64,000 nucleotides of DNA from Bog-473 sp963711065. GTDB lineage: Bacteria > Actinomycetota > Acidimicrobiia > Acidimicrobiales > RAAP-2. Positions 1-8,555 of this stretch are shown here, piece by piece. Within the stretch, counting starts at the first letter, position 1. The number at the start of each line of letters is the position of its first letter. The stretch covers positions 1,178,001 through 1,242,000 of the forward strand of contig CAVQCO010000007.1 in the NCBI GenBank assembly GCA_963711065.1, read 5' to 3'. A model generated the notes under the pieces. It searched no databases, was not told the DNA's origin, and worked only from the letters and a program-made list of their open reading frames with translations. A program made the translations under genes and the position numbers.

Positions 1-415
1 CGTTAAGGAACGAGACGGCGTTGTCGTACTGGGAACCTCCCGGGGCACAGGTCGAGCCCTCGATCATTGATTCGGTCGTTTCCCCAGAACAGGACATGTC
101 AATGAGGCGAAGACCAGGAACTGAGGAGTGTGAGTACCGACTGGCCAGTAGGTATGGGAAGGATCGAGTTCCATCCCACATTCCGACCGAGTCGCCGAGC
201 GACACGTAGTACGAGACGCCTGGACCGGTGGGCAGCGTCGTCGATGAGGTTGGCGTCGGCTCGTTCTGGGCGTAGTGCAGAGGAATAGTCGTAGAGGCCT
301 CAAAGCCAGATGGTGCAGCGGCAGCCGGATCCATGGTCAATAGTGACGTGCAGACAAGGGAAGTCCCCATGATCGCCAGGATGCCGACTGGCATCTTCGA
401 CGACCGAAATGTCAT
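1..415 (-). CDS. SGNH/GDSL-type secreted hydrolase, N-terminal part
   Basis: Only the first 138 codons are inside the window; the gene runs off the left edge. It starts at an ATG at 415 with GAGGAG six bases upstream. A signal peptide (basic start, hydrophobic stretch, AAAAP) is followed by a Thr/Ser/Pro-rich linker and then the motif YVSLGDSVG, the GDSL block that holds the catalytic serine of SGNH esterases and lipases. A later stretch, MSCSGETTESM, fits the second conserved block with its glycine. The Asn and His blocks would lie outside the window. A secreted esterase or lipase is likely; the substrate is unknown. Confidence 0.8.
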   Translation of the reverse strand, partial: MTFRSSKMPVGILAIMGTSLVCTSLLTMDPAAAAPSGFEASTTIPLHYAQNEPTPTSSTTLPTGPGVSYYVSLGDSVGMWDGTRSFPYLLASRYSHSSVPGLRLIDMSCSGETTESMIEGSTCAPGGSQYDNAVSFLN

Positions 416-612
416 GAGTCTCCTCACCAGCTCGACGTTGCGACGGAGACAATCTACTTCTAGTCATCGCCGCTCGACTGTCCCCGAACTCCGGGAAGGT
501 GGGACATCTTGCGGCACGAGTGGGGCACTCGTAGCCAAGCGGTATCCGGCGTGACCTCATACGGTCAACGCAATGGGCAAGGGAGTCACAAGAGCTGGCG
601 CCCTTTGCCGGT

Positions 613-1005
613 CTAGGTGCGATTGCCTAGAAGGTCTCGCAGCTTTTGAGCTAGCGAATCAAGGTTGTGAAAGGGGAGCGAGAACGTTTCCGTCTCACCA
701 GTTCGGAGCGTCACGCGCAGTTGCCGCCGGGAGCCTCCCCCCTTGAACAGCGACCCAACTTTAGCGACATCAATGGACCCCACCTGGTTCAACGGAGTTG
801 ACCAAGCTGGGCGGGGGCTCCTCTGTGGGCGTTGAATGTAGGCGAATAGCAGCCTTCCCTGCGTGACGCAAAGGGTTCCACTTTCAGCACGGCTTCCAAC
901 CTTTTTCAGGGCTGTCGCGTGCCAGCGAGGTGTCTCATCCGCTGCCAGCTGGCATGCGAGATCCTTCTTCATCGTTTGTACTAGATCATACGTGCCGAGC
1001 CGCAT
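613..1005 (-). CDS. Hypothetical protein with a PH/GRAM-like core
   Basis: A 130-residue protein without signal peptide or membrane segment. The part SGTLCVTQGRLLFA followed by a basic strand-rich tail (RQLRVTLRTGETETFSLPF) has the strand pattern of bacterial PH or GRAM-like domains, where 'GtL.vT..RLlF' is the usual second and third strand. Codon use and composition look genuine. The start at 1005 is only weakly supported; a second ATG lies at 972. It stands alone between the SGNH gene and the IS110 insertion. Function is unknown and the fold is an inference from the strand pattern. Confidence 0.55.
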   Translation of the reverse strand: MRLGTYDLVQTMKKDLACQLAADETPRWHATALKKVGSRAESGTLCVTQGRLLFAYIQRPQRSPRPAWSTPLNQVGSIDVAKVGSLFKGGGSRRQLRVTLRTGETETFSLPFHNLDSLAQKLRDLLGNRT

Positions 1006-1029
1006 CTGAGAGGGGCTCCATTTATGAGG

Positions 1030-1048
1030 AGGTGCCCCACTTCGCCGG
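1030..1048 (+). repeat. Solo copy of AGGTGCCCCACTTCGCCGG
   Basis: This 19-mer is identical to 3144..3162 and in the same orientation, so the two copies bracket the IS110 element and one hypothetical gene. It belongs to a dispersed motif family also seen at 11634, 47007, 49354, 51025 and 56478. It resembles the multiple terminal repeats of some IS21-family elements as I remember them; no transposase gene of that family is present. Confidence 0.5.
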
Positions 1049-1250
1049 GACGCGGGACAGTTCGAATCCTCTTTGTGTCAAGACCCCAATTTCGGCGTCC
1101 AAAGGGCGCGACGAAATCGGCCCGTCACGAGACGGTACAGATGCGTAGGCTTTGAGATGGTCCGGGAGTGACTTCGCCAAAGAGCCGGCCTTCAGGGTGC
1201 AGAGCCGACCACGCGGCTATGAGTCGTTCCCTAATGTCCTCCCGGGCCGC

Positions 1251-2270
1251 TCATCCGGCGTCGAGGACGAGCTGTCGGTAGACGGCGTTAGAGATCTGGC
1301 GCTTGAGGGAGCGAAGCGCCTCCTTCTTGGTCTTGCCCTCGGCGACCTTGCGCTCGAAGTAAATGCGTCCATTTGTCCCGGGATTGCGGATCTGGGTGAT
1401 GGCAGCCATGTGGAGAGCGTGGTTGAGCCGTCGGTTCCCGCGCCGCGAGAGCCGGTGCACGACACGGCCACCTGAGGACCATTCGATCGGGGCGGTGCCG
1501 TTGTAGGAGGCGAAGACATCCCGGTTGGCAAAGCGTTCGACGTCGCCGGCGTAACCGATGATCTGCGCGGCGAGGATCGGGCCCACGCCATAGACGTCGG
1601 TCAGCGTCGTGCCCGATGCCTTGACGGCCACACGGATGCGGCGGTGCGACTCCTTTGTCTGGGCGTCGAGCCGGCGGACGTCGTCGAGAAGCTCGAGGGC
1701 CAGGTCGTAGCGGACCTGCTCGGCCGGGGTCTCGGGCGTGATCTTGGTCATGAGCCGCTCGGCGTCTGAAACGTAGAGTTCCTTGGCAATTCCGCCCGGT
1801 GCGAGCTCGGCGAGGAGCGCATGAAGACGACAGATCACCCGGGTGCGATGACTGCCGAGGTCCATGTTGCGCTTGGCGAGGAGCCGAAGGACCTGGGAGT
1901 GGTCAGCGGGCTGGACGCTGCGCAGATTCGGGGCCCGAAAGGCAGCGATGGCGACCGAGCGGGCGTCGTTGGGGTCGTTCTTGTTCGAGCGCCCGGTGGC
2001 GAGCACCCGGATGCGAGAGGCCAAGGTCGCGGGTACGTCGAGGACGTCCTCGCCCCGAGCGACTAGCTGCTGGGCCAACAAGTAGCCCAACCCACCGGCC
2101 GACTCGATGGCCCAGGTGCGCTTCTCGAACGGTTCGGCCCAGCTCACCAACTGGTCCACTTGGCGCCGGGTGGCCCGCACCTTGACGCTGGAGAGCTCGT
2201 CCTCGCCCTCGTCGATGGCCACCGCTGTGTGCGATGCCTTGTGCGGATCGACGCCGATCACTACATGCAT
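1251..2270 (-). CDS. IS110-family transposase (DEDD recombinase)
   Basis: A 339-residue transposase. The start at 2270 is chosen because GGAGGT sits directly upstream and the product then begins with MHVVIGVDPHK, the usual first motif. The RuvC-like DEDD domain is visible: Asp in GVDPHK, Glu in WAIESAGG and two Asp in NKNDPNDAR. The C-terminal Transposase_20 domain follows, including GVGPILAAQIIGYAGDV and SGGRVVHRLSRRGNRRLN, and contains the serine used in strand transfer in this family. Length fits full-length IS110 enzymes and no frameshift is visible, so it may be active. IS110 elements usually lack inverted repeats, and I could not place the ends. Confidence 0.93.
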   Translation of the reverse strand: MHVVIGVDPHKASHTAVAIDEGEDELSSVKVRATRRQVDQLVSWAEPFEKRTWAIESAGGLGYLLAQQLVARGEDVLDVPATLASRIRVLATGRSNKNDPNDARSVAIAAFRAPNLRSVQPADHSQVLRLLAKRNMDLGSHRTRVICRLHALLAELAPGGIAKELYVSDAERLMTKITPETPAEQVRYDLALELLDDVRRLDAQTKESHRRIRVAVKASGTTLTDVYGVGPILAAQIIGYAGDVERFANRDVFASYNGTAPIEWSSGGRVVHRLSRRGNRRLNHALHMAAITQIRNPGTNGRIYFERKVAEGKTKKEALRSLKRQISNAVYRQLVLDAG

Positions 2271-2567
2271 GACTACCTCCTTGGTCGTGATGGAACCACG
2301 GAGGGCACTCCTGCTATTCGGACGTTCGTGCTCGATCCTCTTTTGAGCCACTCCATGGCGAAGCCCTGGCGGGAGGCTCTTCGAACGAAAGCCAACCGGC
2401 TGCACCGGCGGCAGGCACTTTGTGAGCGACCCCACCAGGACCTCTAAACGCTACGGATCAGCCGCAGTGTCTGCACCAAGTCTCAAGCAGGCACCATTGG
2501 GGACAGGGATTACAAGGCGCCTGGCCCCGCTGCGGCGTCTCCGTCCGATGGGTGACATCATGACGGC
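2271..2567 (-). other. Noncoding stretch upstream of the IS110 gene, candidate bridge-RNA region
   Basis: About 300 bases with no convincing gene. In IS110-group elements the noncoding end upstream of the recombinase encodes the bridge RNA that pairs with donor and target DNA. This stretch lies in that place and contains several short GC-rich inverted repeats. I could not establish a defined fold, a promoter or the element boundary from reading alone. Confidence 0.35.
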
Positions 2568-3110
2568 GTGTCGGTCGGTGACGACTTCCCAGCCTTCGCT
2601 CCCGCTTTGGAGCTCGGGCCCCTGGAGGTCGGGGTGTACCTCGTCCTGCTCAGCCTCCAACGTGACGAGGTGGAAGCCATACGAATCGTCGCAGCTTGCT
2701 ACCAAGGTGCCGAGGACAAAGCAGGGGAGGTCGAGAACCTTCTGTTGAGCGAACTCGGTTGGCGGGAACAGCTGGTCGGTTGCGTTGCTCTTCTTGTCGC
2801 AGAACCACCCGATCGACCCCTCGAAGCGTTGGTCAAGGTTGCAAGTAGTTACTCCTGGGTCTCACCACAGATCCTTGCCACGGCATCCCTTGTGGGTGCA
2901 CCAGGCTGGGAGTCCCGAGTCGCCACATCGATTCTGGAGAGAGAAGACGCCAAGGCAGCAGCTGCTCTTGCATCGCTCATCTCGGGACGCTCGGCGGACT
3001 TGCACGCACTTGCGAGCAGTCACTGCGAGGGAGGCGACGCGATCGCTCGGAGTTGGCGAGGGCGCATCAGGTCCACGTTCGACGCAGCAGGAATCCATGG
3101 GACCTGGTAG
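2568..3110 (+). CDS. Hypothetical protein
   Basis: A 180-residue protein read from a GTG at 2568. The product is mostly helical with regular leucine and alanine spacing (EVGVYLVLLSLQRDEVEAI, KAAAALASLISG), no signal peptide and no clear membrane segment. Residues 30-60 and 90-150 look like paired helices of a HEAT-like or similar alpha-solenoid fold, but no family is recognised. It lies between the IS110 element and the second copy of the 19-bp repeat. Translation is clean from end to end, which supports a real gene. Confidence 0.55.
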   Translation: MSVGDDFPAFAPALELGPLEVGVYLVLLSLQRDEVEAIRIVAACYQGAEDKAGEVENLLLSELGWREQLVGCVALLVAEPPDRPLEALVKVASSYSWVSPQILATASLVGAPGWESRVATSILEREDAKAAAALASLISGRSADLHALASSHCEGGDAIARSWRGRIRSTFDAAGIHGTW

Positions 3111-3143
3111 CGAACGTACGTGCCATTGGTGAGCGGATATGAA

Positions 3144-3162
3144 AGGTGCCCCACTTCGCCGG
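3144..3162 (+). repeat. Second copy of AGGTGCCCCACTTCGCCGG
   Basis: It is identical over 19 bases to 1030..1048 and lies in the 212-base gap before the frameshifted secreted-protein gene. No coding sequence is apparent in that gap. Confidence 0.5.
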
Positions 3163-3322
3163 TTTCGAGCCGGGCCCGTAAACCTGGATGTCGCCGGGTC
3201 GGCCACCCGTGCTGGCGACACGTGGAGCAGAGCACGAGAGCCACCCGAAGAGTAGTGCAACCCCCGTGAAAAAGCCGTGGATTGAGGGATAACCTTTGGC
3301 TCAGCTCTCGGTGGAGGTATCC

Positions 3323-3821
3323 ATGTTGCAAACAGTACGTGGGACGCTCCGAGTCGTTGGTATAGCTGCGGCCGTGCTCGTAATGACCGCAGGTGCGTCC
3401 GGGGCAGCGTTGGCGGCTAAGAACCCGCGAACGGTCCCTTACACCGGCACCGCCACCTGCGCGGAGATCAGCCAAACCGGTTCTACAGTCGTGCTCGTCT
3501 GTGCGGTTACCAGCTTGACGATAGGTGGTAAGACCAGCTCGACAGGTGAAGATGGCGCGGCCGTGGCCACGATCACGTTCAACGGCCTCCACGCCACCGA
3601 TACTGCTATCGGATACTTCGCCAATGGTGTGCGTCGGTCCAAGGAGACCTTCACTATTGCAACGGATGCCACCGGCATGGAGACTCTCGCTGGAACCGGC
3701 ACCTGCACCCGGGGGGACAGGCTTCTGGAAGCACGCGAAATGCAGCTACACCCTCACCGGCACGACGAATCCCAAGACCCTCGTGGGCACGAGCAAGGAA
3801 GTCGGCACCATCACCCGATGA
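3323..3821 (+). pseudogene. Secreted small protein gene with a one-base frameshift
   Basis: The start is ATG 3323 with GGAGG five bases upstream. A clear signal peptide ends in GAALAA before KNPRTV. The mature part is strand-rich with cysteine pairs. The frame is open to about 3705 and then breaks at a run of six G after CACC. Downstream, another frame continues sensibly as GGTGFWKHAKCSYTLTGTT and ends at TGA 3819-3821. Removing one base from the C/G run would join the two into a protein of about 165 residues with its last cysteines in place. Without that correction the product has an unlikely His-rich tail to 3826. A real mutation or a sequencing error in the homopolymer fits equally well. 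Confidence 0.65.
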
Positions 3822-3902
3822 CCTGAGGAATGGGCTGGGCTTGATCTTGTGGGGGTGCCCCCGAACGCACACCGGGTCGGGGACACACACCAGCGATGGC
3901 CA

Positions 3903-4661
3903 CTACCCAGAGTTGCCCGAGTTGCCCGATAACTGGGAGATCGGGATGACGCCGGGTGGTGCTGCGGTGTCAGGCTGCACGCCGTAGCTACTAAATGCGA
4001 GAACTCCGCCGTCCTTCTGTGATGTGCCTGTGGCCCGCAGGAGGTATGGAGTCGGGCCGTTTTCGATGTAGAAGGTGCCTGGGCTCTTTACATGACTCTG
4101 GTGGACTATGAACACTTTGACGCCGTTGAAGATAGCGTTCCCGGCATAACTCGCTGACCCAAAGTCATTTGCGCTGCAGGCACTCCCAAAGAAGGTCTCT
4201 TTGGTGAAGCTCTTCGTGATGCCTGCGGTGTCTTTCTTATCGGACGTCATGTCAATCCAGCGATCCGCAAAGAGCGAGGCCAATGCGCCGTTGTTGTTGG
4301 AGTTCGCCAGCCAGAAAGGTCGGTTGGCCTCCATATAAACCGAGGGCCCGTTCTTGATTACGTGGAAGGTCTGGTCTCCCTTTTGAGTGGCGGTCATCAA
4401 GTCGCCCGCGAAACCGAAGTAGACATCAAGGCTCATCGCCGTTCCACCGGAAGTGAGGTGACCTTGGACGCGGAACGCAGCGGCAGCAAAGCTGGCCTTA
4501 CACGCATTTCTCAATAGCGTCGAGGCTGATACGCGGTGTGATCCGGCAGCCAGGACACTCGACGATCCGAGCGGCAACGTTGCGGCCACAGTGGCACCAA
4601 TTGCCGCGAGCAGGGATCGTGCGAACCAGCCCGGAACACGTCTTTGACGGCGCACCAACAT
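3903..4661 (-). CDS. Secreted protein, LppX/LprG-like pattern
   Basis: A 252-residue exported protein. AGGAGG sits seven bases before ATG 4661. A twin-basic start and hydrophobic core end near SSVLAAG. The mature part has the pattern seen in actinobacterial LppX/LprAFG-type lipid-binding proteins: a stretch on a molecule moving across the envelope, 'VYMEANRPFWLANS' and 'FADRWIDMTS'. There is no lipobox cysteine, so it should be soluble or wall-associated. Two cysteines (SACSAND and NACKAS) could form a disulfide. The C-terminus is a short GNSGNSG repeat coded by 9-base units related to those at 17631. Role unknown. Confidence 0.7.
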   Translation of the reverse strand: MLVRRQRRVPGWFARSLLAAIGATVAATLPLGSSSVLAAGSHRVSASTLLRNACKASFAAAAFRVQGHLTSGGTAMSLDVYFGFAGDLMTATQKGDQTFHVIKNGPSVYMEANRPFWLANSNNNGALASLFADRWIDMTSDKKDTAGITKSFTKETFFGSACSANDFGSASYAGNAIFNGVKVFIVHQSHVKSPGTFYIENGPTPYLLRATGTSQKDGGVLAFSSYGVQPDTAAPPGVIPISQLSGNSGNSG

Positions 4662-4763
4662 TCGTTCCCCCTCCTGTAAAACACCTCTGAGCCGGTGATA
4701 CGCAGCAACAGTTGTAGCAGAACCGGGCGATCCCGGTGGTGTCCCCGAACGCCAGGGCAGCCT

Positions 4764-5180
4764 CTAGGTTTGGTTATGGCGCTTCCAAAATGCCGCCTCG
4801 TCATCCTTCTCCGTGAATTGAGGAGCATTCCACCGGTCAGATCCATCCCATATGTCGGATCCACTTACCTTCAGTGACGCGCTCAGGGCATTCAAAACGT
4901 CCATCAGGATGAGAGGTCGAACCCCAAGCGCGATTCCCTGGGCATTCGTGTCTCGGATGTCGACGCCTCGCCGAAGTGCCTCTTGTAGGATCTTTGCCGG
5001 GTCGTTCCCCGTCCATTCTCGCCAACGAGGATCCTCCCACCTCCAGCCGTTCATGTATTCAGGCGTCCCAGCTCCTTCGTGGTTGCTCACGGCACCAGGT
5101 TCCCACAGGGGGCTTTCCCGGGGTGGCCAGTCCTGGGTGCCCCAGTACATTGCCGCCGGGTCAGTGTGACACCTCGGCAC
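4764..5180 (-). CDS. Hypothetical protein
   Basis: A 138-residue product from a GTG at 5180, with GAGGAG about nine bases upstream; an in-frame ATG at 5150 is an alternative. It is rich in Trp and charged residues (GWRWEDPRWREWTG), has no signal peptide or membrane segment, and ends in a charged helix (FTEKDDEAAFWKRHNQT). A central stretch, PAKILQEALRRGVDIRD, looks like a regular amphipathic helix. No family is recognised. The composition is unlike the shadow frames around it, which is the main reason to keep it. Confidence 0.5.
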   Translation of the reverse strand: MPRCHTDPAAMYWGTQDWPPRESPLWEPGAVSNHEGAGTPEYMNGWRWEDPRWREWTGNDPAKILQEALRRGVDIRDTNAQGIALGVRPLILMDVLNALSASLKVSGSDIWDGSDRWNAPQFTEKDDEAAFWKRHNQT

Positions 5181-5234
5181 GTGGGGACACTCCTCACCTG
5201 GTCGTCAAGAGGCCCGACCCCTGGATAGGGCGGG

Positions 5235-5852
5235 ATGCCTCCTCGTCCACCCGGTATCCGGCAATATGCACTGATGCCGGATGAGGGCTTCACGGAGCTT
5301 CGATCTGTAAGGGACATCCCACCCGGGATATCAGTCGGACGACGCGTCGTGGTAACTGGCATAGCCGGATCGGGCAAGAGCACGTTCTCGCGAGCGCTCT
5401 CGGCCAAGACCGGCCTTCCCGTCATCCACCTTGACGTCCACTTCTGGAAACCGGGCTGGGTGGAGTCGTCTGAGGACGAGTGGCGTGAGAAGCAGCGAAG
5501 CCTGCTCAGCAGCGACGAGTGGATCGTCGACGGCAACTACCACGCCACACTCGACCTTCGGCTTGAGCGCGCAGACACGGTCGTGTTCCTCGATACGCCA
5601 TGGTGGGTCAGTGCACGGCGAGCGTTCGTCCGCGGGATCCGCAAGCGTCCGGTTGGCTTCCAGTTTCCCAACGGCTGCGACGAGACGGCTTTGCGACGGT
5701 TGCGCGAAGAATGGTCGCTGGTCTGGCGCATCTGGCGAGTCCACCGATCTGAGCGCGAACGAGAACTCGGAATCCTGTCGCGGCACGGCAACCCTGTGGC
5801 GCTCTACGTTCTCCGTTCCAAGCGCGCGGCCCGCGACTTCCTCGGTGCATAA
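5235..5852 (+). CDS. P-loop adenylate-kinase-like (FlaR/topology-modulation type) protein
   Basis: A 205-residue protein with the Walker A motif GIAGSGKST near residue 42. It is followed by HLDVHFWKPGW, the block typical of the small P-loop kinases annotated as DNA topology modulation protein FlaR or AAA_17. EWIVDGNY follows, and then VVFLDTPWW, the Walker B-like strand. The C-terminal half is the usual basic lid region (RRAFVRGIRKRP, RRLREEWSLVWRIW). Length is slightly over the family norm because of about 35 extra N-terminal residues; an ATG at 5274 would shorten it. The substrate is unknown. It is not in an obvious operon. Confidence 0.8.
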   Translation: MPPRPPGIRQYALMPDEGFTELRSVRDIPPGISVGRRVVVTGIAGSGKSTFSRALSAKTGLPVIHLDVHFWKPGWVESSEDEWREKQRSLLSSDEWIVDGNYHATLDLRLERADTVVFLDTPWWVSARRAFVRGIRKRPVGFQFPNGCDETALRRLREEWSLVWRIWRVHRSERERELGILSRHGNPVALYVLRSKRAARDFLGA

Positions 5853-5964
5853 GTGCCGTTATCGATCGATCTGAAGGTGGTGAAGTAGGGAACTGGTTCG
5901 GTGTGGCCGGTGCGGCGGTTGGGCTCAATCCCGGCGGTTTCCCTTCGGGTGCACGTGGTCCATC

Positions 5965-6745
5965 TCGCCTGGGCCTCATCCTCCCCAGTCCCCCCTTCCC
6001 GAACCGTGCGTGCGGTTCTCCCGCACACGGCTCTCCCCCAGGCAGTCGATCATCCGCATTCCGCCCTGCCAACGGCGTTGGCGGGTGACCCAAGCGTCGC
6101 TCACAGTTCGTAGACGGCACCGCCGAGGGCGGGTGGGTTGGTAGCCCGACGGGCAATCCCACGGTCGTCGCTGGTTGATTCGCGCACCTGGCTAGAGGCC
6201 CTTCGCTCGGAGCGGGTTATGTTGTCCCGCTCGTCATCACTACTACGGCCTCCTCCGACTTCCGCTCGACCCTTCACCGTTTCCCAGGTCCGCTGGTTAT
6301 CGGTGTCGATGCTGCCGGGCACCACGGGCTGGCGGCCCGTGGTGCTGTTATGTCCGGCGTCGAGACGGATCTCTCCAGTTCCAAGGACACCCTTCTGACC
6401 ATTCCACGCCCCCTGCGCCGGGAAGTTCCTAGGCACCCGCTCCAAGTTCTCTGGTGCCGTCCATGGCCTTCGCCCACTAGGGAAGGGCTCGGCTCCTCCT
6501 CGTCCGTGCAGGGCACGGACCGGCGTGACGACGCTGCAGGCTTCACTTGATGTTGCGGACTGGTCAGTTGCTCGGCCCCGCTTCGAACCCGGCCTCTCGA
6601 CCACGCACGGGGGCTTTGCTACCGGGGACCTTGGCGTCTCCCCGGACCGGACTCGCACCGGCTGGCTGCCCTCAGCTTGTCGATTGGTTACGTCATCACA
6701 ACGTCAACCTCCTTGTTGTCATGGCGCCCAATCTCCTGGACGCAC
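5965..6745 (-). mobile_element. Group II intron relic without reverse transcriptase
   Basis: On the minus strand the sequence begins at 6745 with GTGCG and forms at once the short GCGTCC/GGGCGC hairpin usual at group II 5' ends. About 700 bases of structured GC-rich RNA follow. At 6033-6001 lies a textbook domain V: GAGCCGT pairs with ACGGTTC, there is a two-base bulge, an upper GCGG/CCGC stem and the AGC triad. A domain VI-like stem CTGGG/CCCAG follows and then fades near 5967. There is no reverse transcriptase frame in domain IV or elsewhere. So this is an ORF-less or deleted intron, probably truncated at its 3' end. Exon flanks show no recognisable gene. Confidence 0.75.
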
Positions 6746-7059
6746 CCCTCGAACGCCGGGCTCGGCTGCACACCATTCTGACCCGCGCAGCGCCAAGTGC
6801 TTGCTCTCGCGAGCGCCAGACCCCGCTCATTCCGAAGAGCCTCATCAGCACGGTCGTGGAGTCGAAGCGGGAACTAACCCCTAGCCATATGTGCCGGTAT
6901 GGGGCAGGGGTAAGGCGTCTTCCTTTGCGCCCCACGAATGGCCCCCGCGCCGCGTGCCTCCTCCGTTTCCCGGTGGCGCCGTCGGCCCTGCCCGCCTGGC
7001 CTCGTGCGCGGCATATCTGGGCCGTTTCGGGGCGTGGGCCCCTCTCTCCCAGCTCAGGA
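6746..7059. other. Gene-poor stretch between intron relic and attachment site
   Basis: About 310 bases in which no frame looks like a real protein. The only item is a 16-base segment at 6891-6906 that is identical to the outside of the tandem-recombinase element at 61230-61245. Confidence 0.5.
6891..6906 (+). repeat. Solo copy of GTGCCGGTATGGGGCA
   Basis: It is identical over 16 bases to 61230..61245, directly outside the right inverted repeat of the two-recombinase element. The preceding CCATAT also resembles CCATGTAA there. It may be a terminus left behind by an excised copy. Confidence 0.45.
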
Positions 7060-7107
7060 TGGTGGGCCGTAGAGGACTCGAACCTCTGACCCCTTGCGCG
7101 TCATGCA
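7060..7107. other. attL: 3' half of tRNA-Val
   Basis: These 48 bases match 21053-21100 exactly, from the CCA end to the anticodon loop, and diverge directly after TCATGCA. Without the 5' half this is not a tRNA gene. It is the crossover copy left by site-specific integration. Confidence 0.88.
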
Positions 7108-7201
7108 CTTCCATAGCTCACACCGGCACCCATGGACCCACTCTGACCTGCTATCTTGTAAAGCGGTGTGACTCGGTGGGGGAGCAAATGCGTTACGAAC
7201 T

Positions 7202-7221
7202 GCTCCCCCAACTGCTCCCCC
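7202..7221 (+). promoter_or_regulatory. Putative integrase arm site, left end
   Basis: GCTCCCCCAACTGCTCCCCC, itself two GCTCCCCC half-units, is repeated exactly at 20988-21007 near the other end of the element. An inverted half-unit (GGGGGAGCAAAT) lies at 7178-7189. The position between the core site and int fits an arm-type integrase site. Confidence 0.55.
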
Positions 7222-7271
7222 GGATGACTCATTGCGGTTCGCACAAGGGGTCGAGACAGGAGGACGGCTAA

Positions 7272-8450
7272 ATGGCACGACCCAGGAAGCTCGGCTACGG
7301 CGAGGGCTCGGTCTACTTCGACGCGTCCAAGGGTGTCTGGCGTGGCGCGGTGACCATCGACGGCTTCCGACGTCGAGTCTCGGGAGCCACGCGCTTCGAC
7401 GCCGTGGCCGCGCTCGACGAACTGCGGAGCGACGTCGCGCAATCCATCCCGACCGGTGACAACACCAGGCTTTCCACTTGGACCGAGTGGTGGCTCGAAA
7501 CGGTCGGTTCCGCCCAAGAGGACGCCACAGAGGCCACGGAATACAACTACCGCTGGGCGCTGGCGCAGACGGCCCCCATCGGCGGGAAACGCCTCCGGGA
7601 ACTGACGACGGGCGACGTCGAGGGCCTGCTGCGCCAACTGGCGATCCGGAAGCCCGCCAAGGCTACGGAGGGTCGTGCTGGCCGGCGTGGACCGCTCGCA
7701 CGGTCGTCGCTGGCCCGGGTCCGCTTCGCGCTCGGGGTGGTGCTCGAGGAGGCGGTGCGGCGCGACATGATCGCCCGCAACGTCGCCCGAGCGGCCCGCC
7801 TGCCGAAGAAAGCAGCGAAGCCGGTCCCCCGACGATCACTGACCCCATATGACGCGCAGGCCCTCCTCTGGGCCGCTGAGGACCGCCACGCCGGACCGCT
7901 CGTTGCGGTCATGCTCTACTGCGGCCTGCGCCCCGGGGAGGTCACCGGACTCACTTGGGACTGCGTCGACTTCCGGCGCGACGAGCTCGTCGTGCGGCAG
8001 TCGCGCAAGGTCCATCCCGACGGGACGATGGTCATCGGGGCGACCAAGGCTCACTCCGACCGTGTCCAGCGGATCCCCGACTCCCCCGAGGCGCCCGTGC
8101 TGAGTCTCCTGCGAGAGCACCAGGTCGAGCAGAAGAAGCGCCGCCTGGCGGCGAAGGCGTGGGAGGACTTCGACCTGGTTTTCCCGAACGAGATTGGGCG
8201 GCCGATTGACCCGTCGAATCTGCGGCGCGAGATCGCCGGCCTATGTGAAGAAGCCGGCATCGACCCGATCAGCCCAAACGAGCTGCGGCACTCAGCCGCG
8301 TCCCTACTGGTGAACGCCGGGGTTCCGCTCGAGGAGGTTGCCGACTTCCTGGGACACGCCAACGTGCGGATGCTGGCGCAGACATATCGCCACAGGGTCA
8401 AGCGGGTTGTGGACCTTACGGCGGCACAGGAGCGGATGTTGGGCAGTTAA
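7272..8450 (+). CDS. int: Tyrosine recombinase, integrase of Element 1
   Basis: A 392-residue integrase from ATG 7272 with AGGAGG upstream. The N-terminal arm-binding part (about residues 1-55) has the usual YGEGSVYFDASKGVWRG strand pattern. A SAM-like core-binding domain follows, then the catalytic domain. Catalytic residues seen are Arg in GLRPGE, Lys in ATKAHS, Arg-His in NELRHSAA, His in LGHANV and the Tyr in TYRH. The usual first His of HxLRH is Asn here, a known tolerated variation. It lies 164 bases from attL and should catalyse integration into, and with the excisionase at 20546 excision from, tRNA-Val. Confidence 0.95.
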   Translation: MARPRKLGYGEGSVYFDASKGVWRGAVTIDGFRRRVSGATRFDAVAALDELRSDVAQSIPTGDNTRLSTWTEWWLETVGSAQEDATEATEYNYRWALAQTAPIGGKRLRELTTGDVEGLLRQLAIRKPAKATEGRAGRRGPLARSSLARVRFALGVVLEEAVRRDMIARNVARAARLPKKAAKPVPRRSLTPYDAQALLWAAEDRHAGPLVAVMLYCGLRPGEVTGLTWDCVDFRRDELVVRQSRKVHPDGTMVIGATKAHSDRVQRIPDSPEAPVLSLLREHQVEQKKRRLAAKAWEDFDLVFPNEIGRPIDPSNLRREIAGLCEEAGIDPISPNELRHSAASLLVNAGVPLEEVADFLGHANVRMLAQTYRHRVKRVVDLTAAQERMLGS

Positions 8451-8555
8451 GCCCGCCCGGCGGCGCAGCCTTCTGGCGCTCCACCAGCCCCTCAAGTCGC
8501 CGTCTAGATAGGGAGCCGTAGTGCCCCCCGGACAAGGGCCTACGCTTTCTGCCCA

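Noticed and set aside
7060..7107. Calling a tRNA-Val gene here
   Set aside because: Only the 3' half is present; it is an attachment-site copy.
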